DNA of 64,000 bases from Alopecurus myosuroides (Eukaryota > Streptophyta > Magnoliopsida > Poales > Poaceae). Positions within the stretch are counted from its first letter, which is position 1. Each line of letters opens with the position of its first letter. The DNA lies in NCBI GenBank assembly GCA_028641055.1, contig CM054060.1:61843371-61907370 (forward strand). The letters run 5' to 3'. Made by a program: the position numbers and the translations under genes. Positions 35,191 to 47,372 of the stretch are shown here, one piece after another. The notes beneath the pieces were generated by a model. That model had not been told where the DNA came from, searched no databases, and saw only the letters and a program-made list of their open reading frames with translations.

Positions 35191-38100
35191 AGTTTCTACT
35201 CGTCCTCGAGGGTAAACGACAAAACAAATAATTTTCGAGGTGACATGCTACCAACATAAACTTGATCATCTAAATTGTAAAATCATAAGTATGGCTGAGA
35301 TCACAGTACTTTAAACACAAGCATGATAGATATAATTTTAACAATGAAATATAGCAATCACTTTGCATCATGAAAAGTAACACAAATAAAAGATCATGAA
35401 TAATAATGCACTCGAAAGTTATACGTTTGTTTCAAGCATAGAAAAAACATAGAAAAGTGATATTTCGCTTGTCCTTAAGAGTGAGGGAAAAACATAAATG
35501 TCAGGTTACCTTAAAAGTTAAAGTGGAAGACTAGAACAAATAATTTGAGACCAAATATTAGCACATCATGAATCAATTAATAATGTTCCTGGGACAAATG
35601 CACAGTAAACTCGGAATGGAAACTATGCTCTCTCAACCGTGCATAAAGTTAGAAGATGGAGACTCAACATTAAAGTAAAATAAAGGCCCTTCGCAGAGGG
35701 AAGCAAGGATCAACTCACGTGCTAGAACTTTTTATTTTGTTAAACAGAGGTATTGAAAACAATTTTTTAGAGAGGTGTGTATGCTTATGTCAACGAATGT
35801 TAAACAGAAAATACAATACGTCACAAGCCAACTAGACTTCACAAGAGTGGCTCCCATAGAAGGACGCATCCGGGTAGAAGGTCATCCCTCTTTCTCTTTT
35901 GTTTACACAATTATGGTTTGACTGATAAATCAGGGACACAAATAATGAAGACGATTTGTTGTATTAAGTTTGGGGTTGGGCACCCCGCTGCTAGTTCTTC
36001 TATCAATTGGATAAGAGAATGAAGCCACTAGTCCAGGCTGTGAAATTCCAATCAACAAGTGAGATAAAGATTCTCTATTTACGTCCTCATGAGCTAAAAC
36101 GGGAGCACAAAACAGGAGTATTTTTAAAGTTTTAAAGGTAACACATGAGCAATTTACTTTGGAGTGGCGGCTAAATACCACATGTAGGTAGGTATGGTGG
36201 GCACATTTGACAAACTTTGGTTTATGGGCGTTGGATGCACGAGTAGAGCTCATACTCAGTACAGGTGGAGGCTAGCAAAAGACTAGGATCAACAAATCAA
36301 GAGAGAAATAACGGCCATAATCATGCATAGCGATAAAAACATCATTAATCAAAGCATAAAGGGTATTACAAGTTAAAAAAAACTAAATTATCGTAGAGTC
36401 TATAAGTGACTGGTTTGTAGTCATAAACATGGTGTAAGAATGCGCCAAGTCAACCAAATAAAACATTCAAAGGAGAACACCACAAATTTATGCTTCAATA
36501 TGACAACAACAACAACTCATAATTCTTTCAATGGCAGATTAAACACTCTCGGCTATTTGAGACAAGTCATGCTAGAAAAATAACTACTAGGATTTAGAAT
36601 TAAAATAACCACTAGGATTTAAAATTAAAATAACATCTAGCATGATTTGAAAAAGTCTAGCCACAGTCTATACAAGTTTTTATTTGCACCGTTATAAGCA
36701 CGAAAACTATACTACTGCTTTCCAACACCAAGCAATTTATACTAAAAAAAAATTCTCCAAGAGATACAACAATGAAACAAAAGAGTAGTAACACAACTCT
36801 ACTAAAAATAACATCTCTGAATAAGAGATGCAAGAAAAACAGGAGCTAAAAATAAATTTTGCAGCAACTAGAAGAAAAACTAAGAATACGAGCATAACGA
36901 TTATTCATACGAAAAAGCGGAGCGTGTCTATCTCCCGCGCAAAGAATGCTAGGTTCCAACAATATTATTGCAGAAAGTAAAACAAAAGAAAAACAAATGG
37001 ACGCTCCAAGTAAATTTAATATGATGGTGAACGAATAAAAATATAGTTTCACTAGAAGTGACCGAATAAAAATATAGCTTCACTAGAAGTGACCTGATAA
37101 ATTGTTGATAAATAAGGGGATGCCTTGGGAATCCCCAAGCTTAGACGCTTGAGTCTTCTTAGAATTTTCTGGGATGAACCACGGGGGCATCCCCAAGCTT
37201 TTACCTTGCACTCTTCTTGATCACATTATATCACCCTCTTCTCTTGACCCTTGAAAACTTCCTTCACACCACACTCAATGTACTTCGCATTAGAGGGTTA
37301 GTGCAAAAACAACAAAAATCCATGGGTTCTGCATGGGAACAAGTTCTATTGATACTTTTTAACATTATCTATAGCCACTAATGTTTCGTGAAGCAAAGAA
37401 ATCCACTTCACATAGTAAAAGAGCAAATGCAAGAAAAATGGCAGAATCTGCCAAAACCAGAACAATCTGTAATGACGATTTTTTTCGGAGCACTTAAGTT
37501 GCTCAAATCGAAAAACATAAAGAAACAAAATGTTTCCAAATTAGCTGAGGAATAATCACAAAACGTTTCAGGTCATTTTGATTTTTCTATAATTTATACG
37601 ATTTTTTACGGTGGACAGCAGAAATCTGTTTTCTGCGCAGAAATCCAAAACCAACTCCAACTTTTGCTAGAAACTTTACTTGGCACAACTAATACATGAA
37701 AATAAAGATACAAAGGAGTTGCTAAATAAGTATACAACCCCTTTACTCAAAGAAAGCAGCGAAAAACAAAGCAAAAATAAAACCATCGGTTATCTTTCAA
37801 GAAGTGCATTTCTTTAACGCCTTTTAACTAGGCCCAGAAAGAAAGAATATGCTCACATAAGAAATATGAATTAAGAAAAATAGAGCATCAAGAAGCAAGT
37901 ATAAAAAAAATTAAGTCTAACACACTTCCTATGCATAGGAATCTTGTAAAGAAATAAATTGAAGAAGCTCAATCTATAAATCATGGGAAGGTAGCACAAG
38001 AGCAATTTCAAAACTTTCAACAAAAAGAGAGGTGTTTGAGTAACATATAAATTCCTACCACCATATTTTACTCTCTCATAATAATTTTAAGTAGCATAAT

Positions 38101-38252
38101 GAAAAAACTCAACAACATAATTAGCACATAAAACATGTTTGTCATGGTCTAAAAGCTCACAATTCATATCAAGCTCAAAAATAGTGGGATCAAAATTTAA
38201 AATCTGATCCTCTTTTTCCCAACTTTTAAAAATATCAAAACAAGATGATTGG
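35191..38252. other. Non-coding interior of the second Athila-like element
   Basis: About 3 kb of AT-rich sequence with no frame over 107 codons and no pol motif. The CATCCCCAAGCTT-type segments near 37130 and 37190 repeat the sequence beside the LTR, hinting at internal duplication of the polypurine-tract region. Confidence 0.65.
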
Positions 38253-39250
38253 TCACTCAAAAGTTATGGGACACATTATAGCAATACTACTTTCAGTAGC
38301 ATTATAATTTATAACATCAAGTAACATAGGACCATCATCTAGAGGATTATCATATAAATTTTCTAAATAAACTTCCTCATTATCATGCATATCAATAGTT
38401 GGAATAAATAGAGGATTATCATAGGATTTATCAAAGTAGCATGGATTGTCATAAATAACAGTAGCAATATCATTCTCACCAGTTTCATCCATAGTAGAAT
38501 CAAGGTCACAAGTATGGCAAGTATCAATTTCATCAAAACGGGGTATTTCAAAAGAATCAATAGTATCGTCACAACTATCAATATAACACTCATCCACCTT
38601 TGGTGAGGATGGAGGGCAATAAAATAAGGTATGAGTTAAAGAGTTACTTTCATTGGGAGGTAGGCATGGGTAGATACTCCATTCTTCCTCCTCTTGATCA
38701 TCACTCTCCTTCTCTTTTTCATCTAATGAGCTTCCAGAATCAGCAATGTCTTCTTCCATAGGTTCCTGCAAGGCATTAGTATCTTCCTTTGGGGAGAGAA
38801 TCTATTAAGATATTTAATTATGTAGTAATTACAATCCTTGTAATTATCAAAGAAATATTCAAGTATAGCATAAATCTCATATTTATAAGGTGCATCATCA
38901 ATACTTTCAAGCAAATAGGAAATTTTGAATGCACCCTTCCAAAAAATAAATTCTTCAATTAGTTCCACATCATAAAATTCATAATTTCCCTTAACATAAG
39001 AAGATATGGTAACATTATCATTATACTCACACTGAAAAGGGATGTGTTTATACCTCCTACAGCAACAAGATTTATCAAAGCAATAAGTAACTATTATAAT
39101 TAGAGCACAAGTTTTTAGCACAGTTATGCAATTTATTAATTTGCTTCCATAAGTGTTTCCCTTTTTGTGACAAGCGGTTTTCCTTATAATACGTTTGTTG
39201 TTCATCCGTGAACCCACCTTGCCAATAACATCTAGCTTCAAAGACATCAA
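38253..39250 (-). CDS. Uncharacterised acidic proteins of the second Athila-like element
   Basis: Two overlapping minus-strand frames (38723-39250, 175 codons; 38253-38771, 172 codons) lie just inside the primer-binding site, where gag would normally start. The first includes YKHIPFQCEYNDNVTISSYV and YKYEIYAILEYFFDNYKDC. The second is very acidic (DEKEKESDDQEEEEWSIYP) with repeated IYDNPCYFDKSYDNPLF and LYDNPLDDGP motifs. No gag, zinc knuckle or protease is recognisable. The reading passes from one frame to the other near 38750, so a frameshift or intron joins them. I do not recognise the function; probably a diverged structural gene of a non-autonomous family. Confidence 0.45.
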
Positions 39251-39349
39251 ACATTGCTAGCAAGCATGATAAAGCAAGTAACAAGCAAAACAATAAGAAA
39301 GTAAAAATGATTGGAGGTGAGAGACTCCCCTTGCAGAAATTATCTTCTT

Positions 39350-39366
39350 CCCCGGCAACGGAGCCA
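39350..39366 (-). other. Primer-binding site of the second Athila-like element
   Basis: The reverse strand reads TGGCTCCGTTGCCGGGG, ten bases from the LTR at 39377. It differs at one central position from the site of the element at 13671. Confidence 0.8.
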
Positions 39367-39376
39367 GAAAAATGAT

Positions 39377-40965
39377 TGATGGTGCAGGTCTTGCACTCGT
39401 TGGGAGACCCCAAGCAGACGGTGTGAAGACCACAGCAGCAAGTTTTCCCTCAGAAAAGAAACCAAGGTTGAATCGGCCAGTAGGTGGACAAGCAACTTCT
39501 GCAGGTTGATGCGGTTGATGTGGTAGGGCGCACTACCGGTTCAGCAGCAACGTGGAACCTACACAACACAATCAATTCACTTTGCCCCAATGAAGCAGTG
39601 AGGTTGTCAATCTCACCGGTTCTGCTGATAACAAAGAGGTTAAATGTATGGTGTAGAAAATAGTATCAGAACAATGTGAAAACAGTGGAAGCAGTGTGAA
39701 AATAGTAATTGCAGTGGTTGTATTATCAGTATGAAAAAATGGACCGGGGTTCACAGTTCACTAGTGGTGTCTTTCCATAAAAGATAGATAACATGTGTGG
39801 TGAACAAATTACAGCTGGGCAATTGATAGATAATTAAATATGCATGACATGATGATTACTATGTGATTCATGCCGGCGTTACAACAAGACTCATAGACCG
39901 TTATCCAACTGCATCTATGACTTATAATCCATCCTCAGAATATCATCCGAACAAACTTTGGGTATTAAATTGCAAGCAACAGATAATCGCAGTAAGCAAA
40001 GTTTGTAATGTAAACAATGTAAACATCGTTGTTTTCTCCCTAATGGCAACAATACATACTCCATCTGTCACGTTTCTGTCACTCGAGCACAGATGCAAAG
40101 GAGGCATGAACCCACTATCGAGCATAAATACTCCCTCTTGGAGTTACTAGTCTCTACTTGGCCAGAGCATCTACTAACAAGAGAGAGAATGCAAGATCAT
40201 AAAGAACACACACACATGAAGACAACATGATTGATTGATAATCAAGAGACATAGCATTCAATAATCATTGGATCCCAGCAAACACAACTTGTAGCATTAC
40301 AATAAGTTGATCTCGATCATGTAGGGAAGCTCACGAGATCTAAACATGAGGCATAAAGAGGAGATTACAACCATCTAGCTACTGATATGGACCCATAGTC
40401 CAAGGATGAACTACTCACGCATCACTCCGGAGGCGGTCATGGTGGTGTAGAGCCCTCCGGTGATGATTTCCCCTCCCGACACGGTGCCGGGGAGAATTCT
40501 AGAACCCTCCCGATCTCGGGTTGACGATGACGGAGGGCTCGGGTGTTTTCATGGAAAAGTGGTATATTTTTAGGGTTAACGCCTCGGGCGGAATAAATAG
40601 GAAAAAGGGCGATGGCGGTGGGCGCCCGAGGGGCCCACACCACCCCATGGCGCGACTAGGGGGCGCGCCACCCTATGGTGTGGCCCCCCTCCGGGCCTCT
40701 TCGGGACTTCGTGGAACCTTCAGGAATTCTAAAACTTATGGGATTTGAATTTTCCAATTCCGAGAATATTTCCAGAACAACTATTCGGAAACTAAAAACA
40801 ACAACACGAACTGGCTCTGTGGCATCTTGTCAATAGGTTAGTCCCAGGAAATTGATAAAAAAAGACATAAAGTGTAAATAAAACATGTGCATAAGGCATG
40901 AAAACAACATGGAATAAAACATGTAGCATAAGGCGCTAAATTAAGGATACGTTTATGATGTATCA
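39377..40965 (-). repeat. LTR of the second Athila-like element (right copy)
   Basis: It starts TGATGGTGCAGGTC and ends TTTATGATGTATCA. It carries a 17-base insertion around 40650 and further small indels relative to the left copy. Confidence 0.92.
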
Positions 40966-41690
40966 GTTTCCTCCAAAGGTTGATAGTTTCATGAAATTTG
41001 AATCAAGGAAGGCATACTCCCAAGTAGCAACAATTTATAATAACAAGGAGTTTATTTACCAAGTTAACGAGCCCGGAGGAACCACGACGGATGGTGTCCA
41101 ACATGGAGGTCGGGCGTTCAAGGTCTCTCTCGAGAATTGTGACTGCACATGCGAAAGGCCACGGTTGCTGCATCTCGCTTTCTCTCACTTGCTAACAGTG
41201 TCTTGTACTTGAAATGTGGATATTAATCACCCACTCACGGTGAGACATTACGAATTCTCTATTGTGACGACCAAGAAAACATGGGCTCCTAGATTTCATC
41301 CACACCTTGACCGATCACAATGGCCGGAGTATCATGGAATTCAACTATGGCCCGATACGGTATGAAAGGTGATCGAACGGGAAAGACGGAAGACAAAGCG
41401 TTTTAGGGGTGACATGGACAGTTGGGGCCGTGGTGGGAGAGAATGTCGTAACGACCAATTTCAAGAGCTTCATGAGAGAACCCGTTGTGGGAAGTGCAAT
41501 GTTGTGGGGCACAACTCAAGAACATGCATCCAAGGAAAAAGAGCGAAGGGAAATGAAGCAAGCACAAGCCAACATGTTGGTTGCCAACCAAGAAACTGCA
41601 AACATGGTACTCCTAGTCAACAAGCTTCTAGTAGCCAACAAGCTTCAACACACCAAAGAGGTGGAGGAAAAATAATGCACTTCTAAGAGG
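40966..41690 (+). pseudogene. MULE transposase, C-terminal SWIM and zinc-knuckle part
   Basis: The coding sequence interrupted at 33612 resumes in frame after the duplicated target (PPKVDSFMKFESRKAYSQV). It leads to a SWIM-type segment, CDCTCERPRLLHLAFSH. In family members the residue before SH is normally Cys; here it is Phe, so the CxH pair is lost. After a few stops, MIERERRKTKRFRGDMDSWG leads to a zinc knuckle CGKCNVVGHNSRTC (CX2CX4HX4C, intact). The gene is a pseudogene in several pieces. The 3' end lies near 41690. Confidence 0.8.
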
Positions 41691-42012
41691 AAGGAGAAGG
41701 GCAAGGGACCTTCCTCTACACAGTGTAGCTATGCCCTATGTGCACTTGAGCTTGAGAACTATGCTCCCTAATGTGGTTGTGAACTTCATGTACTATGTCC
41801 CTTTATTTTGAACCTTGTCGCATATCGGTCTATTGTACTTCGTGTTGTCGTGAACTATGTGGAACTATATTCGTGGACTATGTAGAACTATGCTCTCTTA
41901 ACCTTGTTGTGAACTATGTGGAACTGTTAAATTTGTTGTTGTTTTTGTCAAATATGTCATGTTTCTGCTATTTCAGTGATCAACTTAACCTTGTTGTTTC
42001 TGTTTCACTGTT
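41691..42012. other. MULE 3' region, no gene seen
   Basis: Sequence with repeated GTTGTGAACTATGTGGAACT-like phrases (41800-41940) and no credible gene. The 261-codon frame beginning at 41795 crosses into the LTR at 42013 and is a by-product of the GC-rich LTR. Confidence 0.6.
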
Positions 42013-43002
42013 TGATGCAGCCCACCGTATTCCACCAAGCACAACATCGATACACGACAAGGTGAACTCACTCCTATCTCCGTATGTTTCCGGTGACTTG
42101 GTGAACGGTGCGCTACCTCATGAAATTCCCCTCTTCATGCCTAGGGTCAATCCCACAATGGAGCCTAAGACGGTGTCCTCGATGCTCAAGAACATGCCCC
42201 AAGACGGTGCCCGAGAAGCTAGGAAGGAAGTGGGAGAAGACGGCATCAAGATCGGAGCTCAGAGGAGGAAGAACGGAGGGAAACGGGGCTCCCGGCCTCA
42301 CCCCCCGGCCAGGCCGGCCTCCCCTCCTCCTCAGGCCGGCCACCCACCCGAGCAGGCCGGCCTCCCTCTCGCCACCCTGGCCTCGGGCCGGCCAACCTCC
42401 TCCTCAGGCCAGTCGCCCACCCGAAGGCGCCGGCCCCCACCCGGCCCCAGGCCGGCCTCCCAGGCCGGCTGGCCCCCAGGCTGGGGCGCCCAGCCCCACC
42501 CCGGCCTCCCAGGCCGGGCCCCCTGCTGCCACACGAAATCAAGAGGAAAAGGGTTGTTTTCACCCCACCTACCCCCCTAGGCTATATAAGGGACTCCGGT
42601 GGCTAGTTCTAGGGATAGAGTTGACTTGAGATAGAATTGAGCTTTGTGCTCCCCCTCCCATGTGGAGAACCTCCCCCATGGAATCCATGGCTACTCCATA
42701 GATTCATCTATTGGATTGTATCAAGATCTCTCCAAGTAGCTACTCTTTCACCTTGTGACTCTAGTAGTAATTTCCAACCTTCCCCTTGTGGCTTCTGTTG
42801 GATCGGTGGACCGGTCGGTGAGAGGAATCGGTTACAATTAGCGTGTTGTTGACTTGGGTTTGCGATCCCTCGTAGGCTTCACGAGTTATCTCCTCTTTTG
42901 TGTGTGTGAGTACATCGTGTTCTTCGCGTTCTTCCCAATCTCCCCACCTCTCGTGCATCAATCCGTGAAGATCGGGCCACTCTAGAGGCCAAGCCTACAT
43001 CA
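42013..43002 (+). repeat. 5' LTR of the 42-58.6 kb element
   Basis: It starts TGATGCAGCCCACCG and ends AGCCTACATCA. It contains a GC-rich tract of repeated GGCCGGCCTCC units (42285-42535) and a TATA box TATATAAG at 42593-42600. The right copy lacks a 37-base stretch and part of the GC-rich tract. Confidence 0.9.
42593..42600 (+). promoter_or_regulatory. LTR TATA box
   Basis: TATATAAG stands in the expected U3 position, about 400 bases before the LTR end, and is conserved in the right LTR at 58220-58227. Confidence 0.65.
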
Positions 43003-43120
43003 TCTGGTATCAAGAGCAAGGTTGCCACGGATTTGACACCCTCTTTCCCCCAATTTTTTTCTTGATTTTGCCTAAATTCGAAAATTTCCACCAAAAATAA
43101 CCCCAATTTGCTTTTGGATC

Positions 43121-43711
43121 TGTCGGATATATACCGAATAGGGGTATAGAGGATGGTAGACAAAAGAGCTGGACTACCAGGGTGGCCTGCAAGGTAATGG
43201 ACTTAGGTCCATTGGGCGGCCCAGTAGTCCGACGCATAGAAGCCGGATTCTAGAAGAACCCGGATCACGGCCCGCGTGATCTGGCTTGGAGGAGAAGACG
43301 GATTCCTTACTTTCCAAGTTACAAGTTAAACGTAGTCTTCTAGGTTTCTGGTTCTGTAAGCCCTAATCCGGCTATTATATAAAGCCGGACGGGAGATAGA
43401 TTTCATAAGTTGAATAAGTTCAATAAGTTCCTTTAGTCCAAGGTTCTAGGTTCTAGCTTAAGCCTTGCGCAACTCGCCGGGAAGTTCATCCTCGTCGAGT
43501 AGCTAGATCTATTCCCTTACATTGTAACCTTATTATACGGGCTTTAGTCCCTCATAGTGAGAAGTGCAGGAGTAGGTACGCCGTACTGTCGCGACGTACC
43601 GAACCTGGGTAAATCCCGTGTTCTGTGTTTACTACGCTATCCCGTTACCCCACGTCTCTACCGTAGTCTCATGGCACCCCAGTCTATGAAAACTACTACG
43701 ATGTCTCGACA
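43121..43711 (+). repeat. 5' LTR of the Tat element
   Basis: It starts TGTCGGATATATACCG and ends GATGTCTCGACA. A TATA box TATATAAAG stands at 43376-43384. Confidence 0.97.
43376..43384 (+). promoter_or_regulatory. TATA box of the Tat LTR
   Basis: TATATAAAG in the middle of the LTR, identical in the 3' LTR at 52702-52710. Transcription would start about 30 bases downstream. Confidence 0.7.
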
Positions 43712-43713
43712 GT

Positions 43714-43731
43714 TGGCGCCCACCGTGGGGC
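43714..43731 (+). other. Primer-binding site of the Tat element
   Basis: TGGCGCCCACCGTGGGGC stands two bases after the LTR. It is the standard site of cinful/RIRE2-type elements. Confidence 0.92.
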
Positions 43732-46700
43732 AAACGACGTCAGGCGTGAAGTTCCGATCTGGGATTTTAGGCGGAATCGGAAGATCGATCACTGTCGGAA
43801 GCTTGGAATTCGACAACGACGTCGGGCGCTTCCTCGACAACGGATCCTACATCCCGGCGCAAAACCATCTGGTAAGTGCCTGCGTTTTACCGATTGGATC
43901 TGCAAATATCTTTATCGGATTAACCGCGGAAGCAATGGGGTTTTGCGGTGAAAGCAATTATCTCCCACCCGCCCTATACCCAGTCGAAGACGACTATGAT
44001 GCCGGATTTTGCTCAGATCGCCGACAAAACAGTGATACCCACTTTATCGGCATGGTGCAATCCGAGATCGCCGAAAACACGGATGACGGAAATCCCGTGC
44101 AAGAGGCAGACAACAATACACCCGTCCCAGAGACGGAAGAACCAATACCCGTCACAGAGACGGAAGATCCGACATCTGTCAACCAGACGATGAACTCGGA
44201 AACAGAGTCCGTGCTTGCCGCCATTGAGGCGAGACTGGAGTCGGAAACCGGATCGGATAACTTTTCCGAAGACGAAGATGACGATGCCTTCGTACGAAAA
44301 GTTAAATCCTTTCAAGAGGGATTCCATGAAGTGCTAATGGCAAAACCAGCCGATACAACGGGTGCCGATAGCCAGGAAAGCCCTAAAACCCCTCCGCCAG
44401 CAGAGGAGAGGGAAGACGGAGAAACTTCTCCGATATTTCCTAATGTCAAGGAGATGACAGAGGATGAACCTGTCAAAAAACCTCCCTCTTCCAAGAAAAA
44501 GCACCGTGCTTCTAAAAAACTCCAGTACAAACTCCGGAAGAAAAAGTCAGCTGATCTCGCTGATGAAAACCTGGAAGTTGGAGATGTTAGTGGCACAAAG
44601 CCTACGGAAAAGAAATCTAAGGAAATCACTGCTCCGCCAATGACAGAACTGGAAGAGCAGGAACTATTACAAACTCCAGTGGGACCCAATGAACCCCCTG
44701 AGATGCTGGAAGCCAGGAGACAAGCTTTCCAACGGCAACAGCAACAACTGCTTAGATCTCGGCAACACCTCCAACAAACCCATAATGACATCAAAATTAT
44801 GAAGGAGGAAATTGAGGAGTACGAGAGAAAGCACAGATCTGTCTTAAAACCTACAAGGTTACCCGGAATTACAAAACCGGAAGAACTGCCGCCGAAAGAA
44901 AGGTTCTATAACCCATCTTGGCAAAAGCAGTTAAACGGCAAAGATGCTAAGGGCGAACCAATATACAAAACCGCAGCTGAAAATGCGGAAGCAGCGTTCG
45001 CCATCTTGAACAATGATCTGTACTCCAACGGGGAAAAACTCCAAGGGGTGTATGCCTTCCTAGGAAAAGCATTACAGCAGCAACAGCGAGGACAAGAGCG
45101 ATCTGGGAGGCTGCATGATAATTCCGCCCTCTGCAAAACTGTTACTTGCGCTGCTGGAGCACCTGGGCCGGAAGAACCCGGAGATTCGGATAAAAAAGAG
45201 GATCCGAGAAAAGACAAGAAAAACCCCGACAACCGGGACGCAGCGTCTAGAACCGGACCTCATCTCCCGAAAGATGGATATAAACCACACGATCGGGAAG
45301 ACAAACACCGGAATGACGGCAAGATAATGCCACCTCCGAGAAACCCAGCTGAAAAAGCTGGAAGATACGATACGCCTCACAGACGTGAAAGATCTCGGAC
45401 ACCGCCCAAAGATAAGGAAAGGTATAGGAGCAGGACTCCACCTAATCCCAGAGGGCGTGACAACGGAAGAGATAGAGATAACCTCGGAAAAACGCGTCCG
45501 CGTAACAATGGGAAAGAAAGGAGTAGATCCCCTTCTGTCCATTCAGCCGGGAGATATTCTGCGCATATTGACAGAGCAGAAAAGGATGATCTATACTTTG
45601 GTCCTAAGTGTTTCACTGACAGGATCCGAAGGATAACCCTGCATTCTGGCTTTGCCAAAGTTGGTCCAACCTACCAAAAATATACCGGCAGTACAAACCC
45701 GGATACCTGGCTTTCAGATTATTACACAGCCGTCCAGATCAACAACGGGACAGACCTGGAAGCTGTCAAGTTTCTTCCCCTAATGTTGCTAGACGGAGCC
45801 AGAGATTGGATTAATGGTTTACCATCAAGAACTGTCGACAGTTGGGATGATATGGCGAGAGTATTTACTCAGCATTTTCGAGGAACGTACAAACGCCCAA
45901 ATAGCATCAATCAGCTAAACCGTTGCACACAATTTGAAGACGAACCATACGTGGATTTCATCTCCAGATGGACTGCAATGAAGAATAGTTGCTCTGGGGT
46001 AACTGACGTACAAGCAATGCATGCTTTCGTCAATGGCCTAAAACCCGGACTTGTACCGTTCATGGTTGGCTCCAAAAAGCACAAAGATCTCGGATCTATG
46101 CTTACAACCGCTAATGAGCATGCTGCAGCCGAAGACGATATCAGAGCAAGAGGAGGCAATATTGAGTCACTGATACTGGCCAAGAAAACACCTCGTTCTG
46201 ATAAAAAAGGAACCCCGGAGTCAACAACAAAGCCCAAGGAGGTTAACTTAGCCTTTGGAGGAGAAAAAGGGAACAAGTGGAAAGGACGCAGTCCGGATCC
46301 CATCAATTACACTCCTGAGGAATGGGAGAGAATTAAGTCGGAACCCTGCGTCCACCACTCTCAATTTGGGAAGCCAACCCACACGAACGCGCAATGCCGG
46401 CTAAACAAGCATATGAAAGGCAATGCAGGATCCGGAAATAAAGGGAAGGGCTCCAAGAGGAAACCTGCCAAACAAAAGCCAGAAGCTGAAAAAGAAGACA
46501 GTGAATCGGACACTGATGATAAAATCCAGGAACAACAGCGAAAAGGCGAACCCAAATTTCCGAGAGTTGACGGAGAAGCAATGCTAACTTTCCTAGCAAC
46601 CCCGTCAGCAAAGGTGGCCAAAAGGACACTTCGAGAAATAAACGCGGTTGTTCCTGCAACCCCAAAATTCTTGAAGTATTCCAACACACCGATAATCTGG

Positions 46701-47372
46701 GATCAGTCTGATCATCCCGGAAATATCCCTGAACCCGGCACACAAGCTCTTGTTGTAAGCCCTATTGTTCAAAACACTAGGCTAAGAAGAGTGCTGATGG
46801 ACGGAGGATCCAGCATCAATATAATGTACCTGAATACACTGAAGCACTTGAAGATATCCGAGTCCCAGCTCAATTACAGCAATATACGCTTCCATGGCAT
46901 TGTCCCTGGCAGGCAAGCACGGTCCCTAGGAGAAATTTCCCTAGATGTCACCTTCGGAGATAAAGATCACTTCCGGCAGGAAAAAGTATCCTTCGAAGTT
47001 GTGCCGTTCGAGAGCGTGTATCACGCAATACTCGGACGTCCGGCTTTCGCCAAGTTTATGGCAAGATCTTGCTATATCTACAACAAGCTGAAGATGCCAG
47101 GACCCAAAGGAGGAGTAATCACCATTGCCGGTGATTTCAAGCTGGCAAACGAGTTGGAGAAGCAAAACGCCCTTTGCGCTCAAAGAGTTATAGCTCAGGA
47201 AGAATTAAAGGAGTTAGCCAAGGAGGTATCGCCGAAAGAAATGCCGGCAGGAAAAGAAACTCGGAAGCCAACAGATAGCTTCAAGGCATCCGAGAATACA
47301 AGACAGGTAATCCTAGACCCCAAAGATCCGACAAAATTCGTCGTTGTAGGGACTGGGATGACCGACAAATAG
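43732..47372 (+). CDS. Tat element gag-protease polyprotein
   Basis: One frame is open from inside the LTR to a TAG at 47370-47372, about 1,210 codons after the primer-binding site. The first ATG after that site is at 43935, so either translation starts there or an upstream intron is spliced (a strong GTAAGT donor lies near 43872). Regions: an acidic Glu-rich section; a coiled-coil-like Gln-rich stretch (EARRQAFQRQQQQLLRSRQ, about 44710); an Arg/Ser-rich stretch with RERSRTPP and YRSRTPP (45380-45540); the gag core (LPLMLLDGARDWINGLPS...FTQHFRGTYKRP, about 45780-45900); a Cys/His motif CVHHSQFGKPTHTNAQC (46350); and a retropepsin-type protease with VLMDGGSSINIMY (46790) and HAILGRPAFAKF (47025). 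Gag and protease appear complete. Confidence 0.85.

Larger units (their letters stand above)
33613..40965 (-). mobile_element. Second Athila-like non-autonomous LTR element, inside the MULE gene
   Basis: The LTRs are 33613-35176 and 39377-40965 with TGATGG...TATCA ends. Target duplications are ATTTC (33608-33612) and GTTTC (40966-40970), one mismatch. It is on the minus strand: a reverse-strand primer-binding site TGGCTCCGTTGCCGGGG (39350-39366) lies ten bases inside the right-hand LTR. The other LTR is bordered by AAGCTTGGTGATGT (35177-35190, reverse strand). No gag, protease or pol motif is readable. It is distinct in sequence from the Athila-like element at 7947 but has the same architecture. 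Confidence 0.92.

Noticed and set aside
41211..41400. Independent gene between MULE fragments
   Set aside because: The translation (HPHLDRSQWPEYHG) continues the MULE C-terminal region between SWIM and zinc knuckle, so it belongs to the same pseudogene.
41795..42580. 261-codon frame with a Pro/Gly/Ala-rich end
   Set aside because: It crosses the LTR boundary at 42013, and the Pro-rich part is the translation of the GC-rich LTR tract, which is open in several frames.
45072..45542. Minus-strand frames of 156 and 108 codons
   Set aside because: Shadows of the Tat gag frame; Ser/Phe-rich complement of Lys/Glu codons.
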